Shown here: piece after piece, positions 33,466 to 45,710 of the stretch
Numbering within the stretch: position 1 is the first letter of the stretch
How the letters are laid out: each line of letters opens with the position of its first letter
From: Canna indica
Taxonomy: Eukaryota; Streptophyta; Magnoliopsida; Zingiberales; Cannaceae
Length of the DNA stretch: 64,000 bases
Direction: 5' to 3'
Assembly (NCBI GenBank): GCA_034359265.1
Contig: CP136892.1
Location: 80,964,001-81,028,000 of the forward strand
Program-made: the position numbers and the translations under genes
The notes under the pieces: model-generated
The model's database searches: none
What the model was told of the DNA's origin: nothing
What the model saw: only the letters and a program-made list of their open reading frames with translations

Positions 33466-36400
33466 ATGGCTGCGCTCTGGAAACCTTACTCATCCATCTC
33501 GAAATCTCCAAGCGATTGGGGCCTGTCATCCCCGCGGTCGGCAACCACTCTCGTGGCCTTGGCGCAGAGGAGCGGCACCGCGCCTCGGCGAAGCCCGTCG
33601 GTATGGGAGACCCGGGTCTCCCTCGTGCTCGCCCTCGCTTCCCAGACCTCGTCCGTCTCCCGCCGGGGTAAGGACCGAGAGATTTTAGAATCGAAGTTCC
33701 AATGTTTAGAGTTGGAATATTTTGTTGATTAATCCGACTTTTGTTGCCTCTCGGTGTCAGCCTTGATGGAATTGGCGGCGGAAACCGCGAAGTACGTTTT
33801 CCCGCGGAGGATTTCCGAAGCGCGGAATGTCGAGGAGGCCCTGATGTCAGGTAGATTTCATTTATGCCTTCTTCTCGTTTTCCATGCTGTTCTTGAATCC
33901 CATCTTAATGTTTTTTTTCCGTTGCCTTCTCTTTTTATTCTATGGGAAGTTCCCGATCTTGAGACCGTTAAATTTCGGGTATTGAAACGGACGGACGAAT
34001 ATGAGATTAGAGAAGTCGAGGTATGAAATCCACATCCTCTGTCTCGCTCTTTGTAATATTTGTCTGATTCCTTCTTTTCCTAATATCTCACGGTTGCTCA
34101 TGTTAGTTCACATAACTTTCAAGAGAGTTGTTTTCATGTCATCTGTGAAGATGGAGTATGTCTGCAAAGAACTGATTAATAAAATGTCAAAATAAGTATT
34201 TAATTCATGAAAAAGCCTAATGTATTTTTATAGATTTAGAAGAGCTCAAGCTGGTGTCTTCTCCTTTCAAGACTAGTGGGCTCTTAGCTATCACTGAAAA
34301 TTAGCAGATAACATTTATGTGGTCAATTATCAAACATATAAAGAAAATTATCTCAAAGTTCAGGGTATATATGTGCTTTAAATGTATTCATCTTACGTCC
34401 TTTTGGTTTCTTGAGGGAATGGCAGGAGGGGGGGCTGTGGAAACAAATAATTAATTCATTTTGGTGATAGTTAGTTTACTTATATATTCAACTAAGAAAG
34501 AAGTAAAAGAGCCACAAAAGATAACAATTTAAGCCATTGTAAATGGAGGGGAGATAGGAAAAAGTTTAAGAAAGAAAAAAAGTTAAATAAAAATAATGAA
34601 CAATAAAAAAGAAATAGAAGAAAAAATTACACCGAGAGGGCCCAACCGGGTTCGAACCGGTGACCTCTTGATCTACAGTCAAATGTACTCAGCTTGAATT
34701 GAGTGGGCATACTACTGAGCTGGAATGTTGTGAAGATTCCTATTATATTTTATTTGAGTGCAATAGAGTACCATAAAAGGTACTCAGCTTCCTACTACAA
34801 TTTGGCATACTTCCATTAGCATTAGTAGCTGGTAAATTATTCGTCAATAAAAAAGGGTGAATGAACAATAGTCAATTATTCGTCAATAAAAAATAATGAG
34901 CAATTATTTATGAGCTTGAATTGAGTGGGCATACTACTGAGCTGGAATGTTGTGAAGATTCCTATTATATTTTCTTTGAGTGCAACAGAGTCCATAAACG
35001 GTACTCAGCTTCCTACTACAATTTGGCATACTTCCATTAGCATTAGTAGCTGGTAAATTATTCGTCAATAAAAACGGGTGAATGAATAATAGTCAATTGT
35101 CTTGCCCGCATCAGTCAATAGTAAATAGATTGCTATGAGGCAATGATGACCAAGGAAACAAGTAGAGCTCATAATTCGTTACATCTTGCAACATGAAATG
35201 AATCCAGCTTGAATCTTACTCACAAGTTATTTTGTTTTCAGTTTTTTGGCAAATGGTGAACACGGAACTTGATCTCAAGACTTTAGTATCCATACAATAC
35301 GTTTCTATCAACTGAGATAGCAGAAATCTTCAAAAGAAATCAAATTCCCAACTGAAGCCAAAAAGAAGTTCTCCCTCTCTCTCACCTTCCTGTGTACTGT
35401 TCAGCTCTCTTGAATAGAATGCAGGTTTTCTTTTTTCAAAAAACAAAAACGAAAAATAAGTTCACTAAGTCTTAAATTTATTCTTTTGCAGTTTAAAGTT
35501 TAAACCAATATATAGAGAAGGAAATAATAGCAGCCAATTGAGTTGCTAATTTGTCGGGAATCAGGATAGTGTGCTAAGATCTTTTTGGCTTTTTTCTTTC
35601 ATCATTTAGTTTCTGCTGAGTACTCAATCTAGTTCATTTAGTGAACAAAAGGCATACTATTGCAAGTCCTTTTCTAAAGCTTGCTTATGTTCCTAAATTA
35701 TTTCTTGAAGTGCGTACTGGTGTAACCAATATGCATATCCCAAACAGCCTTATTTCATTGCCGAGACAACAATGCCAGGGAAGACTGGTTTTGATTTCAA
35801 TGGCTCATCACAATCATTCAATGTCCTCGCAGAGTACTTATTTGGTAAGGTACATGAAGCAGTTTTTTTGAGAAAACAAGAATTGTGTATTACTTTGAAG
35901 ATAAATCTGATTGTTAACACTGTCTTCTTTTCTTTTGTGTAGAATACTGCAAGCAAACAAATGGAAATGACCACCCCTGTTTATACTCGCAAAACTCAAT
36001 CTAATGGAGAGAAAATGGATATGACAACCCCTGTGATCACGAAGCAGGCAAGTTTTACTGAGTCATTAAGTTTTGGCAACATAACATTTGCTTATGTATG
36101 CATGGTCCATTAGTCATATACTTACTGATAAGTTGTCTGCTAAATGAAGTTTGTTTATGCTTTCTGTGAGTCAGTCACCCGGCCGAGATAAGTGGCAGAT
36201 GTCTTTTGTCATGCCATCCAAATATGGTTCAAACCTTCCAATGCCAAAGGATTCATCAGTAAGAATCAAGGAAGTGCCAAGGAAAATAGTGGCAGTTACT
36301 GCTTTCTCAGGTCTGTGCGCACACCCGTGTGAATGATTCTTTAGATGCAGAAACATTGGAAAGAGATTTGATGTGGCATATGTTTGCAAAATCAAATGCT

Positions 36401-37022
36401 GGTTGATTGTCAATTATAGATTTCTTTTGTCATTTGTGGATCATCTATTTCCTCTGATTACGAAACAAAACTATGGGCGAAACAATGAAACCTAGAAATT
36501 CTGTGAATTATCATTAGGACGTCCAATTATAAAACTCTTTTTGATGAATAATTTCAGTTGGTATCTGATGTGCATAACTCTAGTGAAATGTTAGCAAGTT
36601 TACTTATACAAGCTAATTATTGTTCTTTGCCTCTTAGGTACTTTGAAAAGTCATGTTGCTGCTCAAATTATTATTCCACAAAATCTTTGCTTAATCATGT
36701 TACTGGGGGTACCATTGATATTTTATTACTTCCATTTATCAGGTTTTGTTACTGATGACGATGTTATACAAAGGGAATCCAAATTACGCGAGGCTTTAAG
36801 GAGCGAAAGTGATTTTCAGGTAAAAGATGGTGCATCCGTCGAAGTTGCACAGGTATAACTTTTTGGCCTATTTTTGCTTTTTGGGTGGAAAGGAAATCAT
36901 TTATAATTAGCATTTATTCGACTGAATGCATCTTCTTTATGTTTTTGCAGTTCAATCCCCCATTTACACTTCCTTTTACCCGTCGAAATGAAGTAGCAAT
37001 TGAAGTTGAAAGGAAAACCTAG
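33466..37022 (+). CDS. SOUL heme-binding protein, chloroplastic
   Basis: Plant SOUL/HBP family, closest to heme-binding-like protein At3g10130, a plastid protein thought to bind or shuttle porphyrin/heme. Eight exons: 33466-33667, 33761-33850, 33950-34020, 35748-35849, 35943-36047, 36175-36310, 36743-36852, 36951-37022, in phase, 295 residues. The GC-rich first exon gives a Ser/Arg-rich transit peptide. The SOUL domain runs from about residue 100 to the end, with the family motifs [39 protein letters not shown] and the tail [20 protein letters not shown]. Exon 5 must end in a GC donor (CAG followed by GCAAGT); no GT donor keeps the frame. Exon 4 uses GT at 35850 rather than the nearby GTAAGG at 35845. 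Intron 3 (1.7 kb) holds a duplicated tRNA-Cys block. The ATG at 33466 is the first in the long frame. Confidence 0.9.
34435..34728. repeat. Copied tRNA-Cys flank block inside SOUL intron 3
   Basis: This block matches 54689-54951 over about 260 bp in the same orientation, including TTCAACTAAGAAAGAAGTAAA, GGAGGGGAGATAGGAAAAAG and the tRNA itself. The copy at 54689 is intact at the tRNA; this one is damaged, so the direction of copying was probably from there to here, or both from a third locus. Confidence 0.85.
34637..34728 (-). pseudogene. tRNA-Cys pseudogene
   Basis: The 3' half (acceptor 3' strand, T-arm with GGTTCGAAC box B, anticodon arm) is identical to the intact tRNA-Cys at 54880-54951 except that the anticodon GCA now reads GTA. 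Between anticodon arm and D-arm about 24 extra bases (34686-34709) intervene, and the 5' acceptor strand no longer pairs. It would not fold as a tRNA. Confidence 0.85.
34690..35098. repeat. Tandem ~188-bp direct repeat
   Basis: Copies at 34690-34877 and 34912-35098 are about 95 percent identical by eye (for example TTGAATTGAGTGGGCATACT, TTGGCATACTTCCATTAGCA and ATTCGTCAATAAAAA in both). The first copy starts inside the damaged tRNA, so the repeat arose after the tRNA block arrived, and both copies carry a tRNA D-arm scrap (ACTACTGAGCT). Confidence 0.9.
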
Positions 37023-38271
37023 TGGAACACATGATATTTGAGGGAAATGGAACAGATTATTATTAACATAAATGCAATAAAATGTCTCCTCCTATTAGGC
37101 TCAGTTATTAAAAAAGTAAGTTCATACATTTGGATAAATAAAAAATTTATTCTTGTACAGTTATGAGATGATATGAGTTTACACTTGAATTGTTTCAAAT
37201 ATTCTTTATTCCAGATTCGACAGAATGAACACTTATTATTTGTATGATGAATTTTGACCTACTCGGTGATGATAATTGTGAAGAAGGAACTTTTGCTCAC
37301 CAGAATGACCAAGATAGGACAACTTACAAAATATAGCTTGACCTTTCAGTCTTGTATAATTTCTAGATTTAACCTTGCACAGCTATTCTAAATTGTACTA
37401 ACTACTAATATTAACTATGGCACTGCAAAAAATATGAACTGGTCCACTTGAATTGAACCTACCAACAACCTTCTTGCATTCTATATAATTGGAATCTAAA
37501 GCCACTGGAAACATGTCTTACCAGACAACAATAAAATGCTAACTGATCATGCCTCAAGCACTATGATGATCACCCTAATGATATTGGACTGGGAATATGT
37601 ATCTTCTTGATACATAAGCAAGAAGATATGATGTTAACTCCTCACTATGAAGAATTATCATGAGATTGTTTTTTCTTTTCCACTGATATGTGGGACCTCT
37701 GCATTCATTTCAATCGCATTATGTACCTCAATAATTCATTTTCTTTTTCATCTCTCTAGCATAATAAAAAGCTTAAATAGTAATTGCTTACCTAGTACTG
37801 ACATCGATATCAATTCATATTCTTTTCTTTTTAAAATGAATGAACTCTTCTCAAACTAATAAAATACTTCATAAGAAAAAATTCGCCCTATAATATCAAT
37901 ATGTGATATCCCCAAAAAAATCTGGAGCAATAATAAGTGTTCTTTAACTAGTTATACTTGGTTATCTAACCATGGTGTAGTGTACTCTCGTAAATATTAC
38001 ATATATACACACACTATATTGTTTGTTTCACTAGATTTCATTTTTACAATCCTGTATATATCAAGGAGAAAGAAAAGAAAAGGATTCAAGTTTTCTGTAG
38101 CTGTATCATCTCATCATGTGTTTCATGGATTGTCTTTCCCTTCTCTGGACAGAGGAAGAGAAGAAAAGGGAAAGAGAATCCCCTGCGACTACATATATGC
38201 ATATATATTAACTTTGCAAGTATTTAGATCCTTTAACTAGCTAGGGAATTCTAAAGCTCTCTGTTAGACTA
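37023..38271. other. Intergenic, no gene seen
   Basis: 3' UTR of the SOUL gene and the spacer to the converging DUF4228 gene. AT-rich; nothing else is recognised. Confidence 0.6.
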
Positions 38272-38712
38272 TTACCAGCAGAAATCATTCCCTTCGGGTA
38301 TGCTTTCCAAAGTAGGCCTCCACTCCACAGACCTCTCCTTTTCAGTACTTCTGTTGCTTTGTTCTCTTTGGAGAAAAGATAGCATGTCATCAGGGGAGAC
38401 CCCTCCTTTCCTTAGCATATCCTTCAGTTCTTTCTTAGTGATCACCAGCTTGATCCTGATGACCCCTGCTCCTGCATCACTGGTCTGGGCAGCTGGCTTC
38501 TTGGGTGGGAGAAGATAGTAGAGCTGTCCATGTCTCATGGACATCGCCGGATCCAAGTATGTGACCACTGGAAGTTCGTTGGAGATCGCATGCCCAGGGA
38601 ACTCATCCAGCACTTGCTGAACCTGCAGAGGTGATTGGTACTGAAGAATCTCTCCATCCATCCTCATTATCTTGATCACCTTCTTCTCCTGGAGAACAAG
38701 GCAATTCCCCAT
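38272..38712 (-). CDS. DUF4228 (PADRE) domain protein
   Basis: Single-exon 146-residue protein of the plant DUF4228/PADRE family, small proteins often induced by pathogen and abiotic stress; molecular role unknown. It begins MGNCLVLQEK, where Gly2 suits N-myristoylation and Cys4 palmitoylation, so membrane attachment is likely. The family start pattern (VIKIMRMDGEIL), the central YLDPAMSMRHGQLYYLLP segment and the C-terminal RPTLESIPEGNDF motif are all present. The length is usual for the family. A possible TATA box (TTTAAATA on the minus strand) lies at 38796-38803, about 85 bp before the ATG. It converges with the SOUL gene. Confidence 0.9.
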   Translation of the reverse strand: MGNCLVLQEKKVIKIMRMDGEILQYQSPLQVQQVLDEFPGHAISNELPVVTYLDPAMSMRHGQLYYLLPPKKPAAQTSDAGAGVIRIKLVITKKELKDMLRKGGVSPDDMLSFLQREQSNRSTEKERSVEWRPTLESIPEGNDFCW

Positions 38713-39606
38713 CTCTGTAATTCTCTTCTGCTAGCTGCACTGAGGATGTCCGATGTAAGGCCAGGAGCTGGATGCATGGAGGAGGGAGTCTCAGTATTTA
38801 AAAGAAGATGCACGATAAATGACCCTCACTTGGCTAGATATTACAGGTTTGCCCCGGACAAAGTGCCTCACTTGACCCCACCAATTTAAGTTTTATTTCT
38901 TCTTGTTCAATTTCATAAAGTCGGGCAGGTGCATGAAAGATTCTACGGTCAGGGAATATGAATGCCAAGCCAAAAGCCTTCTTCCACTTAAAAAGATACA
39001 ACTTTGAGATGAATAGATTATGTGAACATACAGAAATGCAGAGGACATGCTTGTTAAGATTTCTTTTGTATCATTAGGAAACTACAAAGCACATGTTCTT
39101 TTTAGGGCATGGCAAATAACAATTAAGGATGGGCTGATTAAAGAAATGAAGTCTTGCACTTTGAGAAGGCAAGTGCACCTTTTAGTGGAGGAACACCCCC
39201 CCCCCCCCCATTAGTTTTTAGTGGTGTGGATTGTTGGGAGTGAGAGGGACCACTAAAATGTATGGCTAGTGGTTTGACCACAAAGCACACTAGGGTTTAC
39301 CAGTCAACCCTGATGCTGACTTACAGTGTGATTCATCTCATTAATTTCTGCAATATTGGCATGCATTTTCTGAACATGTTTTGAAGATTATATATGTTAC
39401 AAATTGAAGTATAGCTAGCTAGATCGATCTATGAGGATTTATCCAACTGATGTTCTATTAATTTTATATTATAACCATTTGCAAGTACATAATCAAATGC
39501 CTACAATTAGATTACTAACTACTTGCATTGTATATGCATGCATATATGTGTGCAACATTAATTATTTCAATTATTACAACCAAGGAAGCAGTATATATAT
39601 ATATAT
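38713..39606. other. Promoter side of the DUF4228 gene; poly-C tract
   Basis: No gene is supported. A run of about 14 C lies at 39196-39209. The 39590-39606 (TA)n tract abuts a transposon end. Confidence 0.6.
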
Positions 39607-40357
39607 GGCCTCGTTTGATTGACACAATTTCTTGCAAGAAGTTGTACTTCTCAGAAAATAGCCAAAACAGTTCTTGTTTGGTTGACACACTTCCTGCATT
39701 TTGCAGGAAGTATAATTTCCTCAGCAAGTGCAAATTTCTACAAAACATAGGAAGTAACTTACTTAGGGGGATCTAGGTAAGTTGCACTTCCTGATTCCTG
39801 CATTGTAATTGAAAGAAAAAGTCAATATTAGCTTCACATTTGCATTTAATGCAAAAATTATAATTTATATTGTCAACATTATTAGATTAAATAATCTTTG
39901 AATTCTCCACATTTTTATTTTATTTTATTTTATTTTTAGTAAAATCTATAATTTTTCAAATTAACTATAAATAAAAATTATTTTTTCTATATAATAAAAT
40001 ATATATATATATATTATATTAATTATATATTAAAATATTATACTATATTTTACATATATATGTTACAATATTTATTTACAAATAAAATTTATTTTTTTAT
40101 ATATACTAACACACATAAATTAAAATATTAATTTATAGAAAGAAGGATATATTAGTCATTTTATATGTACTTCATAGGAAGTACTTATATCAATCAAACA
40201 TATTGTAGGTGAGAAGTTACACTTCCTATGAATTAACTTTTTGTCAACCAAATACTTTTTAGATACTTCCCGGAAATTAAATACACGTGGAAAGTTAATT
40301 CACGAGAATTACAATTTTTTTGTAGAAAATTATTGTTCATGTCAACCAAACGAGAGC
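39607..40357. mobile_element. 751-bp inverted-end element, PIF/Harbinger-like
   Basis: Ends GGCCTCGTTTGATTGACA and, inverted, GCTCTCGTTTGGTTGACA; imperfect inversion continues inward (AAGTGTAACTTCTC-type blocks near both ends). TAT flanks both ends. Internally the end motif with TTGGTTGACA and GAAGTGTAACTT is repeated two to three times on each side, around a 300-bp AT-rich core. No coding sequence. Confidence 0.65.
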
Positions 40358-42697
40358 TATAGTATTTCTAATATCGCAATCAAGGAAAATGACTGCAGGT
40401 GGAGTTTCAATTAAATTTCCCCTCTCCAATTTCGATTTCGCAACCATTTGCAGAAGTTCATGCATCTTTTCCTCTCATGCATCTTCCAATGCATGCTTGG
40501 CCAAATGCCACTGTATGTGGTGAAAATTGCACTCTTAAAAGTTCAAACTGTTAAAGTAGTTATTTAGAATTTTAGATGACTCATGGTCATATTAATTATA
40601 CTCAAAGAAAACTGGGATCACATAATTAAATGGAATATATATACGTGAATAACTAGTCAACAATGGGAAAGGCATGATTCATAGTGAAATATCTCTTTAT
40701 TTTTTAAATTTTGGAATGGGATGATTCATGTGGAATGTTAAAAAAGAGGGAAATATTGCATGGTGGAATTAAAATAATTAATTGTGAGAATTAAGGAGGC
40801 TGTGAGTGGGTGGTAGGGTTAGGATGTCAGCAGAATTCAACACGCATGGTTCAAGAGCTCATAGTGGAGGGCCGAAAAGGACTTCAATTTGAAGCATGCA
40901 TTTGCCTTCGTTGAAACGCTTTGCTCGTCATCATCTCTAGAATGGCTAACTATTATTATTATTTGCCTCCCTCATCAGCGTGATCGCTCTTTGTTGAAAT
41001 CTGCACATAAAACCAAATGCAATGATTCAGTGGTCCTGATCATTTCCTTCTTCGATCGATCCCTATGTCCTCCAGAAGAAGAACTTAAACAGTCATCGCA
41101 ATATTATAATATCCTGCAAATCTTCAACGAAAGCTTCCCTCGCAAATGGAGGTTGAAGCAGACCTCTCTAATGGCGTGTCAGGAAGGGAAACCGGAAAAG
41201 AGAAGCAGCAGCTAGTAGCCGAAGAAGAGGAAGAAAAAGATAGATGGGGTGTTATAAAATATATAGCTTGTTGCATGCAAAATATCTAGAATGAAGATAG
41301 GGCAAAGAAGAAGCCATTAATTTTTGGAGCTGTGCATATGATTTCTTATTTTTAGCTGTCATTGTCTCGGCAAAGATTCTGGAATTAATCGATCAGTGAT
41401 CGGTTTGTGGTGTTCGATCCATTATTATGGCTTGTCTTGATCTTTACATGGAGGAATACGCGTAGATCATCATCATCTTCTTAATGGGACCACTCCAATC
41501 AAACTGATATCCAGCTTTTGCCACAGCAACATCTCCTCACCAACTTTTTCCCCTCATCAATGCAAATGGAGATATTTCCCTGTCAATCAACAAATGATAC
41601 ATCGATTCATATAATTCTGCTATGGTGATCATTGCACTGATCGACGTCGAGCTGACGTATGTGTTCAACCCTTGATATCATTTTCATCAGCGCTTTATTA
41701 TCGGAGTGTCGGCTGGGTTGTTGATTCATGATTCGGTTGAAAAATAATCATTATAAATCTAAGAAAAAGGTGCATTAGTTTGAGCTTAATCTTAATCGAG
41801 TTCAATTGCGTTTATTTGCTAATTTTTGGATAGTTGATTGAGGACTTTAAAGCATATAGTCGCCAAACATGGTTGAGCCAACTTTTGTAGTGCCTAAATA
41901 TATTAACAAATATGTTTGTTCTTGTTTGAAGCCGGGGTGATGCGATCTTGCGCGTCTTGGTCCGGTGCGATTTCGGTGGGCTGGAGGACGTGCAAAGATA
42001 CTCTGACGCTAGCTCAAGTAAAAAAGAATTTCAGGTGTGAGTACGAAATTAGAAGCGAGATATATATAGTCGGTGTGCATCATGTCTGTATAAATTAAGT
42101 GCAAGATATAGATATATCATAGTGATGATGTCTCCCTGAATCTCGTGATGATATGCTTAGAATGGATTGATGCTAATCTCGAAGATGTCGAGTTCACTAC
42201 TGACGAATTCATGGTAATTAATGAGGATTTGAGTGTCATTGTATGGCTGGATGGAGCCTCCGGGCTTAGTAGCGTTCGACTTGACTTGAGTTTAGTTCGT
42301 GTGTGGGGGCTTCTGGGCCTGATCCAATCGGGCCCAAAGTGATAGTCCAGTTCAATAGTTATTTTTATTTATGTATGCTTATTTTATTTTAAATATTATT
42401 ATTGTTTTTATAAATATACTCAATTTCTTTGAAAATGAGTATAAAAACGAGTATACTAAAGTGAATATATCTAAAATAATATCTAAAGTGAATATATATT
42501 TGAATAAAAAAAAAATATATTTATAAAAAAAAAAATACATTTACATAGCTCCACGGAGATTATTGGGATGCCTAGGCATCACAAAAATCTTGCCCTAGAA
42601 TCAAATACTATAGACAACATTTGACCAAAAAGTCTATTGAGATATTTATAAGATGTTGTCATCAATTGTGCTACTCACAATTGGCCACATTAAGGTC
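40358..42697. other. No supported gene
   Basis: A less AT-rich stretch at 40860-41260 carries a 108-residue open frame (40889-41215) that resembles no family I know and lacks exon-like features beyond openness. A second short frame at 42145-42342 is equally anonymous. I treat both as chance. TATAAAATATATA at 41251 is an unassigned TATA-like run. Confidence 0.45.
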
Positions 42698-42755
42698 TAT
42701 TTGGTTGGAAGGAATAGATAAAAAAATATAATAATATTTTCAATCCATATCCATT

Positions 42756-45702
42756 TAGAGGTGGCAACGGGCCGTGCCTGGGCCGGCCCAGGCACGACCC
42801 AGACACATTTCGAGTCATACCAGGCACGGCCCGGAAGTGCTGCGGGTAGGCCTAGCCCGGGCTCGGGTCGGGTTCGGGCCGGCCCAAAAATTAAGTATTT
42901 AATTTAAATTTTTAAATGTTTAAAATTTAATTTTAAAAAATAATGGTTACGGATGAGTTTTAAACTTGAACCTCGATCTAGTTTTATTTGAGATAGCTTA
43001 ACCATTGTACTAAGCTTTATTATATATTTTTTAACATATTTTTTATATGTAACAACATAACGCAGTACAAATTAATAAAAAGATTTTTTAAAAATTAAAT
43101 TATAATTAAATTTTTATTTATCTTTAATACAAAAATATTCATCCAATGATAAAATAATTTTTTTAATATTATAATAGACCGCACCTTAAAAGGTTATCTA
43201 CGTACCTTCTATAGCTAAACTTGTACTCTCCTACGTAGTTCTTTTTACATTTTTAATCACCCGTAGTCCCGGTGATTTAACTTGTACTTGGACCAACAGC
43301 ACCAGCTTAGTTTGTTTGAGCTTCCTCCTCTCCCGATGATGAAGTGCCGTGTTCTCCCTTATCTTGTAATCTATCTTCAGCTTCCAATCAGTCTTTTAAG
43401 CAAATGCACATTTCAACCGTTTCTGCACTCATTCGGCTCCTTCTTTCGTCGAGAATTCTATTTCCTGCACTAAAACAAGACTCGGAAGCTACTGTAGACA
43501 CAGGAACAATTAGTATATCACGTGCCATGATGAAAATAATAGGATACACATTTTCTTATTTTTTCCACCATGCTAAAAATCTCATTATCATCTATTTCTT
43601 CAGAATGATTATGATCTAGAAAAAAAGCTAATTCATTAAAATTAGTAGATTTAGTTTTTTTTTTATCCTACGATCAAGTTGAGAATTAATATTATTTCCA
43701 CTATCATGTCTTGATCTAGAAGAAGAAGATGTTATCTTATTTGTAATTGTATCACCAAATTTTGAAGCGTAAAATACAAACATAGAATTCAATAAATTCG
43801 AAATTTTATTTTTCTTCTTCAACATTATCTAATTTCATATTCTTATAATAATCATCTAACAACATATTTAAACCATCAATTTTCATTATAGGATCTAAAC
43901 ATATCGCTAAACAAAATAAAGTAGGTATATCTGACCAATACTTTTTAAATTTAGATTCCATTAAAGAAACAATTTGTGCAAATAAAGGGTGATGTTTATA
44001 CGAAGAAAATACTTCACTAATACGAACTATATGTGAAAGAGTTAAATTACATGTAGGATAATAAACACCGGAAAGTTGTTCGGTAGCTTTATTAAAATGT
44101 TCTAAAATTTGAGTAATATGTCAAACAACTAACCAATCATTATCATTAATTGTATCACCAGTCATATTTTCATTGTAAAACATTGTAAGGATCTCTTGAT
44201 ATTTTGTAATAGACATAAGTATATGATATGTTGAATTTCATCTAGCTAGTAATAACATCACCATTAAATTTTTTTAATGGTTTATTAAAAGATTGACATA
44301 ATTTTTTAAATTCTTGTGTTCTTGCTTTTGAAGAACGCATATATCTAATAACATCTCTTATTTTTTCTACATGAATATTTACTAGTTTTAAACCATCTTG
44401 TACACATAAATTAAAAACATGACAAACACAACGAACATGAAATAATTCATCATCTAATACTGGCTTAAATAATTGTATAATGGGAGAAATAAGAGCATCA
44501 TTATTACTAGCATTATCAAAACTAATCGAAATTTTTTTATCATTTATATTATAGAAAGATGTTGCAAATCTAATAGCAGAAAAATGACAACAGAAGTGTG
44601 TGGATATTCAAAAATTTTAAAACTAATCATTATTTTTTGCAAAATAAAATTTTCATCAATCCAATGCGCAGTAACACAAATGTAAGAATTAGTAGTACAT
44701 TGACTAGACCAAATATCAGATGTTAAAAAAAAAATTGATTTATTATTTTGAAAACTAGTCATTATATTTTCTCTATATATAAAAAATAATTTTAAAGCAT
44801 CACTTTTCATTGTATTTAGAGTAATTTTTTTATATTTTGGTTGTAAAGTATTATGAATCCAACTAGAAAATCTTGGTTGATCAACAAAATTAAAAGGAGA
44901 TTCACTTTGAACAATTAATTTTGCAAGTTCTCGACATTGAGAATCATGATCATACGAAAAAGTTGTTAAACCAGAAGAAGATAAATTAAAAATTTGTTGA
45001 GCTTGTGCAACTTTATTGTTATGACCTTTTGCACGACGTAAAAGATGACCAGTTCCTCCTGTTGTTGAAGCCGAAATTTTTTTTTGACATTTTTTGCATC
45101 GGGCTTTTGTTATGGTGTCATCAGCTTCAATAATTTTCTCAAATATTCCCATACCATACTTTTTTTTCTACCTGATGGACAAAAATTAATAGATGAACTT
45201 ATCTCTATGTTTTGATTTTGTTGAGTGGTAGGAGTGGTAGGAATAGCAAGAGACATTTCTTCTAACATATTTGATCCAACTTGTGAAGTATAACATAAAA
45301 AATCTCTATCCACCATTAGTAAAAATTAAAAATATAAAAAGTATAAATATTATACTAATCAATGAAACAAATTTAAGAGATTAAAAAAAATTGACAGCAA
45401 TCTTGAATCCTTGTCTCCTTGATGAACTTAAAAAGTTATTGAGAATGATTGTAAATGAACTTAGATTATTGAGAGTAAGAGAGTTGAGAGTTGAGAGAAA
45501 GAGTTGAAGATGAAGATAGGAGAAAGTGAAGAAGAAGACTTGGCTCGGGCCAACCTAGGTTTGGCGCGCGCCAGGCCTACGCCCATCGACCCATGCTTGC
45601 CCGAGCACGGTGCGCGGGCCGTGCCTAGCACGGCCCGCGTGCCCAGGAGGCGAGCCCGGCCTGTCTCCTGGGCACAACCGTGCCGGGCCGTTGCCACCTC
45701 TA
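42756..45702 (-). mobile_element. 2.9-kb hAT transposon with perfect target duplication
   Basis: The ends are TAGAGGTGGCAACGG and the exact inverse CCGTTGCCACCTCTA, flanked by the identical 8-mer TATCCATT (42748-42755 and 45703-45710). Subterminal GC-rich arrays (GGCACGGCCC, GGGCCGGCCC, CGTGCC) lie within 150 bp of both ends, while the interior is very AT-rich. It encodes a degenerate transposase on the minus strand. Confidence 0.93.
43325..45316 (-). pseudogene. hAT transposase, frameshifted
   Basis: Reading the minus strand: N-terminal low-complexity part from 45316; BED zinc finger (ARCKKCQKKIS with GHLLRRAKGH) around 45095; the hAT core (TSDIWSSQCTTNSY, VTAHWIDENFILQK) around 44700; SFDNASNND and FHVRCVCHVFNLCVQDGLK around 44380-44520; and the C-terminal dimerisation block ASESCFSAGNRILDERR with CICLKDWLEAE around 43370-43490. 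Frameshifts lie in the T8 run near 45160 and near 44595, and at least one stop lies in frame around 44245. The domain order is complete, so it is a recently decayed full-length copy. Confidence 0.88.
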
Positions 45703-45710
45703 TATCCATT

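Noticed and set aside
34637..34728. Functional tRNA-Tyr(GTA) with an intron
   Set aside because: The anticodon reads GTA, but the extra bases lie between the D-arm and the anticodon arm, not next to the anticodon where plant tRNA-Tyr introns lie. The acceptor stem does not pair, and the rest matches tRNA-Cys.
40889..41215. 108-codon open frame in a less AT-rich patch
   Set aside because: No recognisable domain, no splice or start context, and low-complexity runs (IIII, SSSS). Treated as chance.
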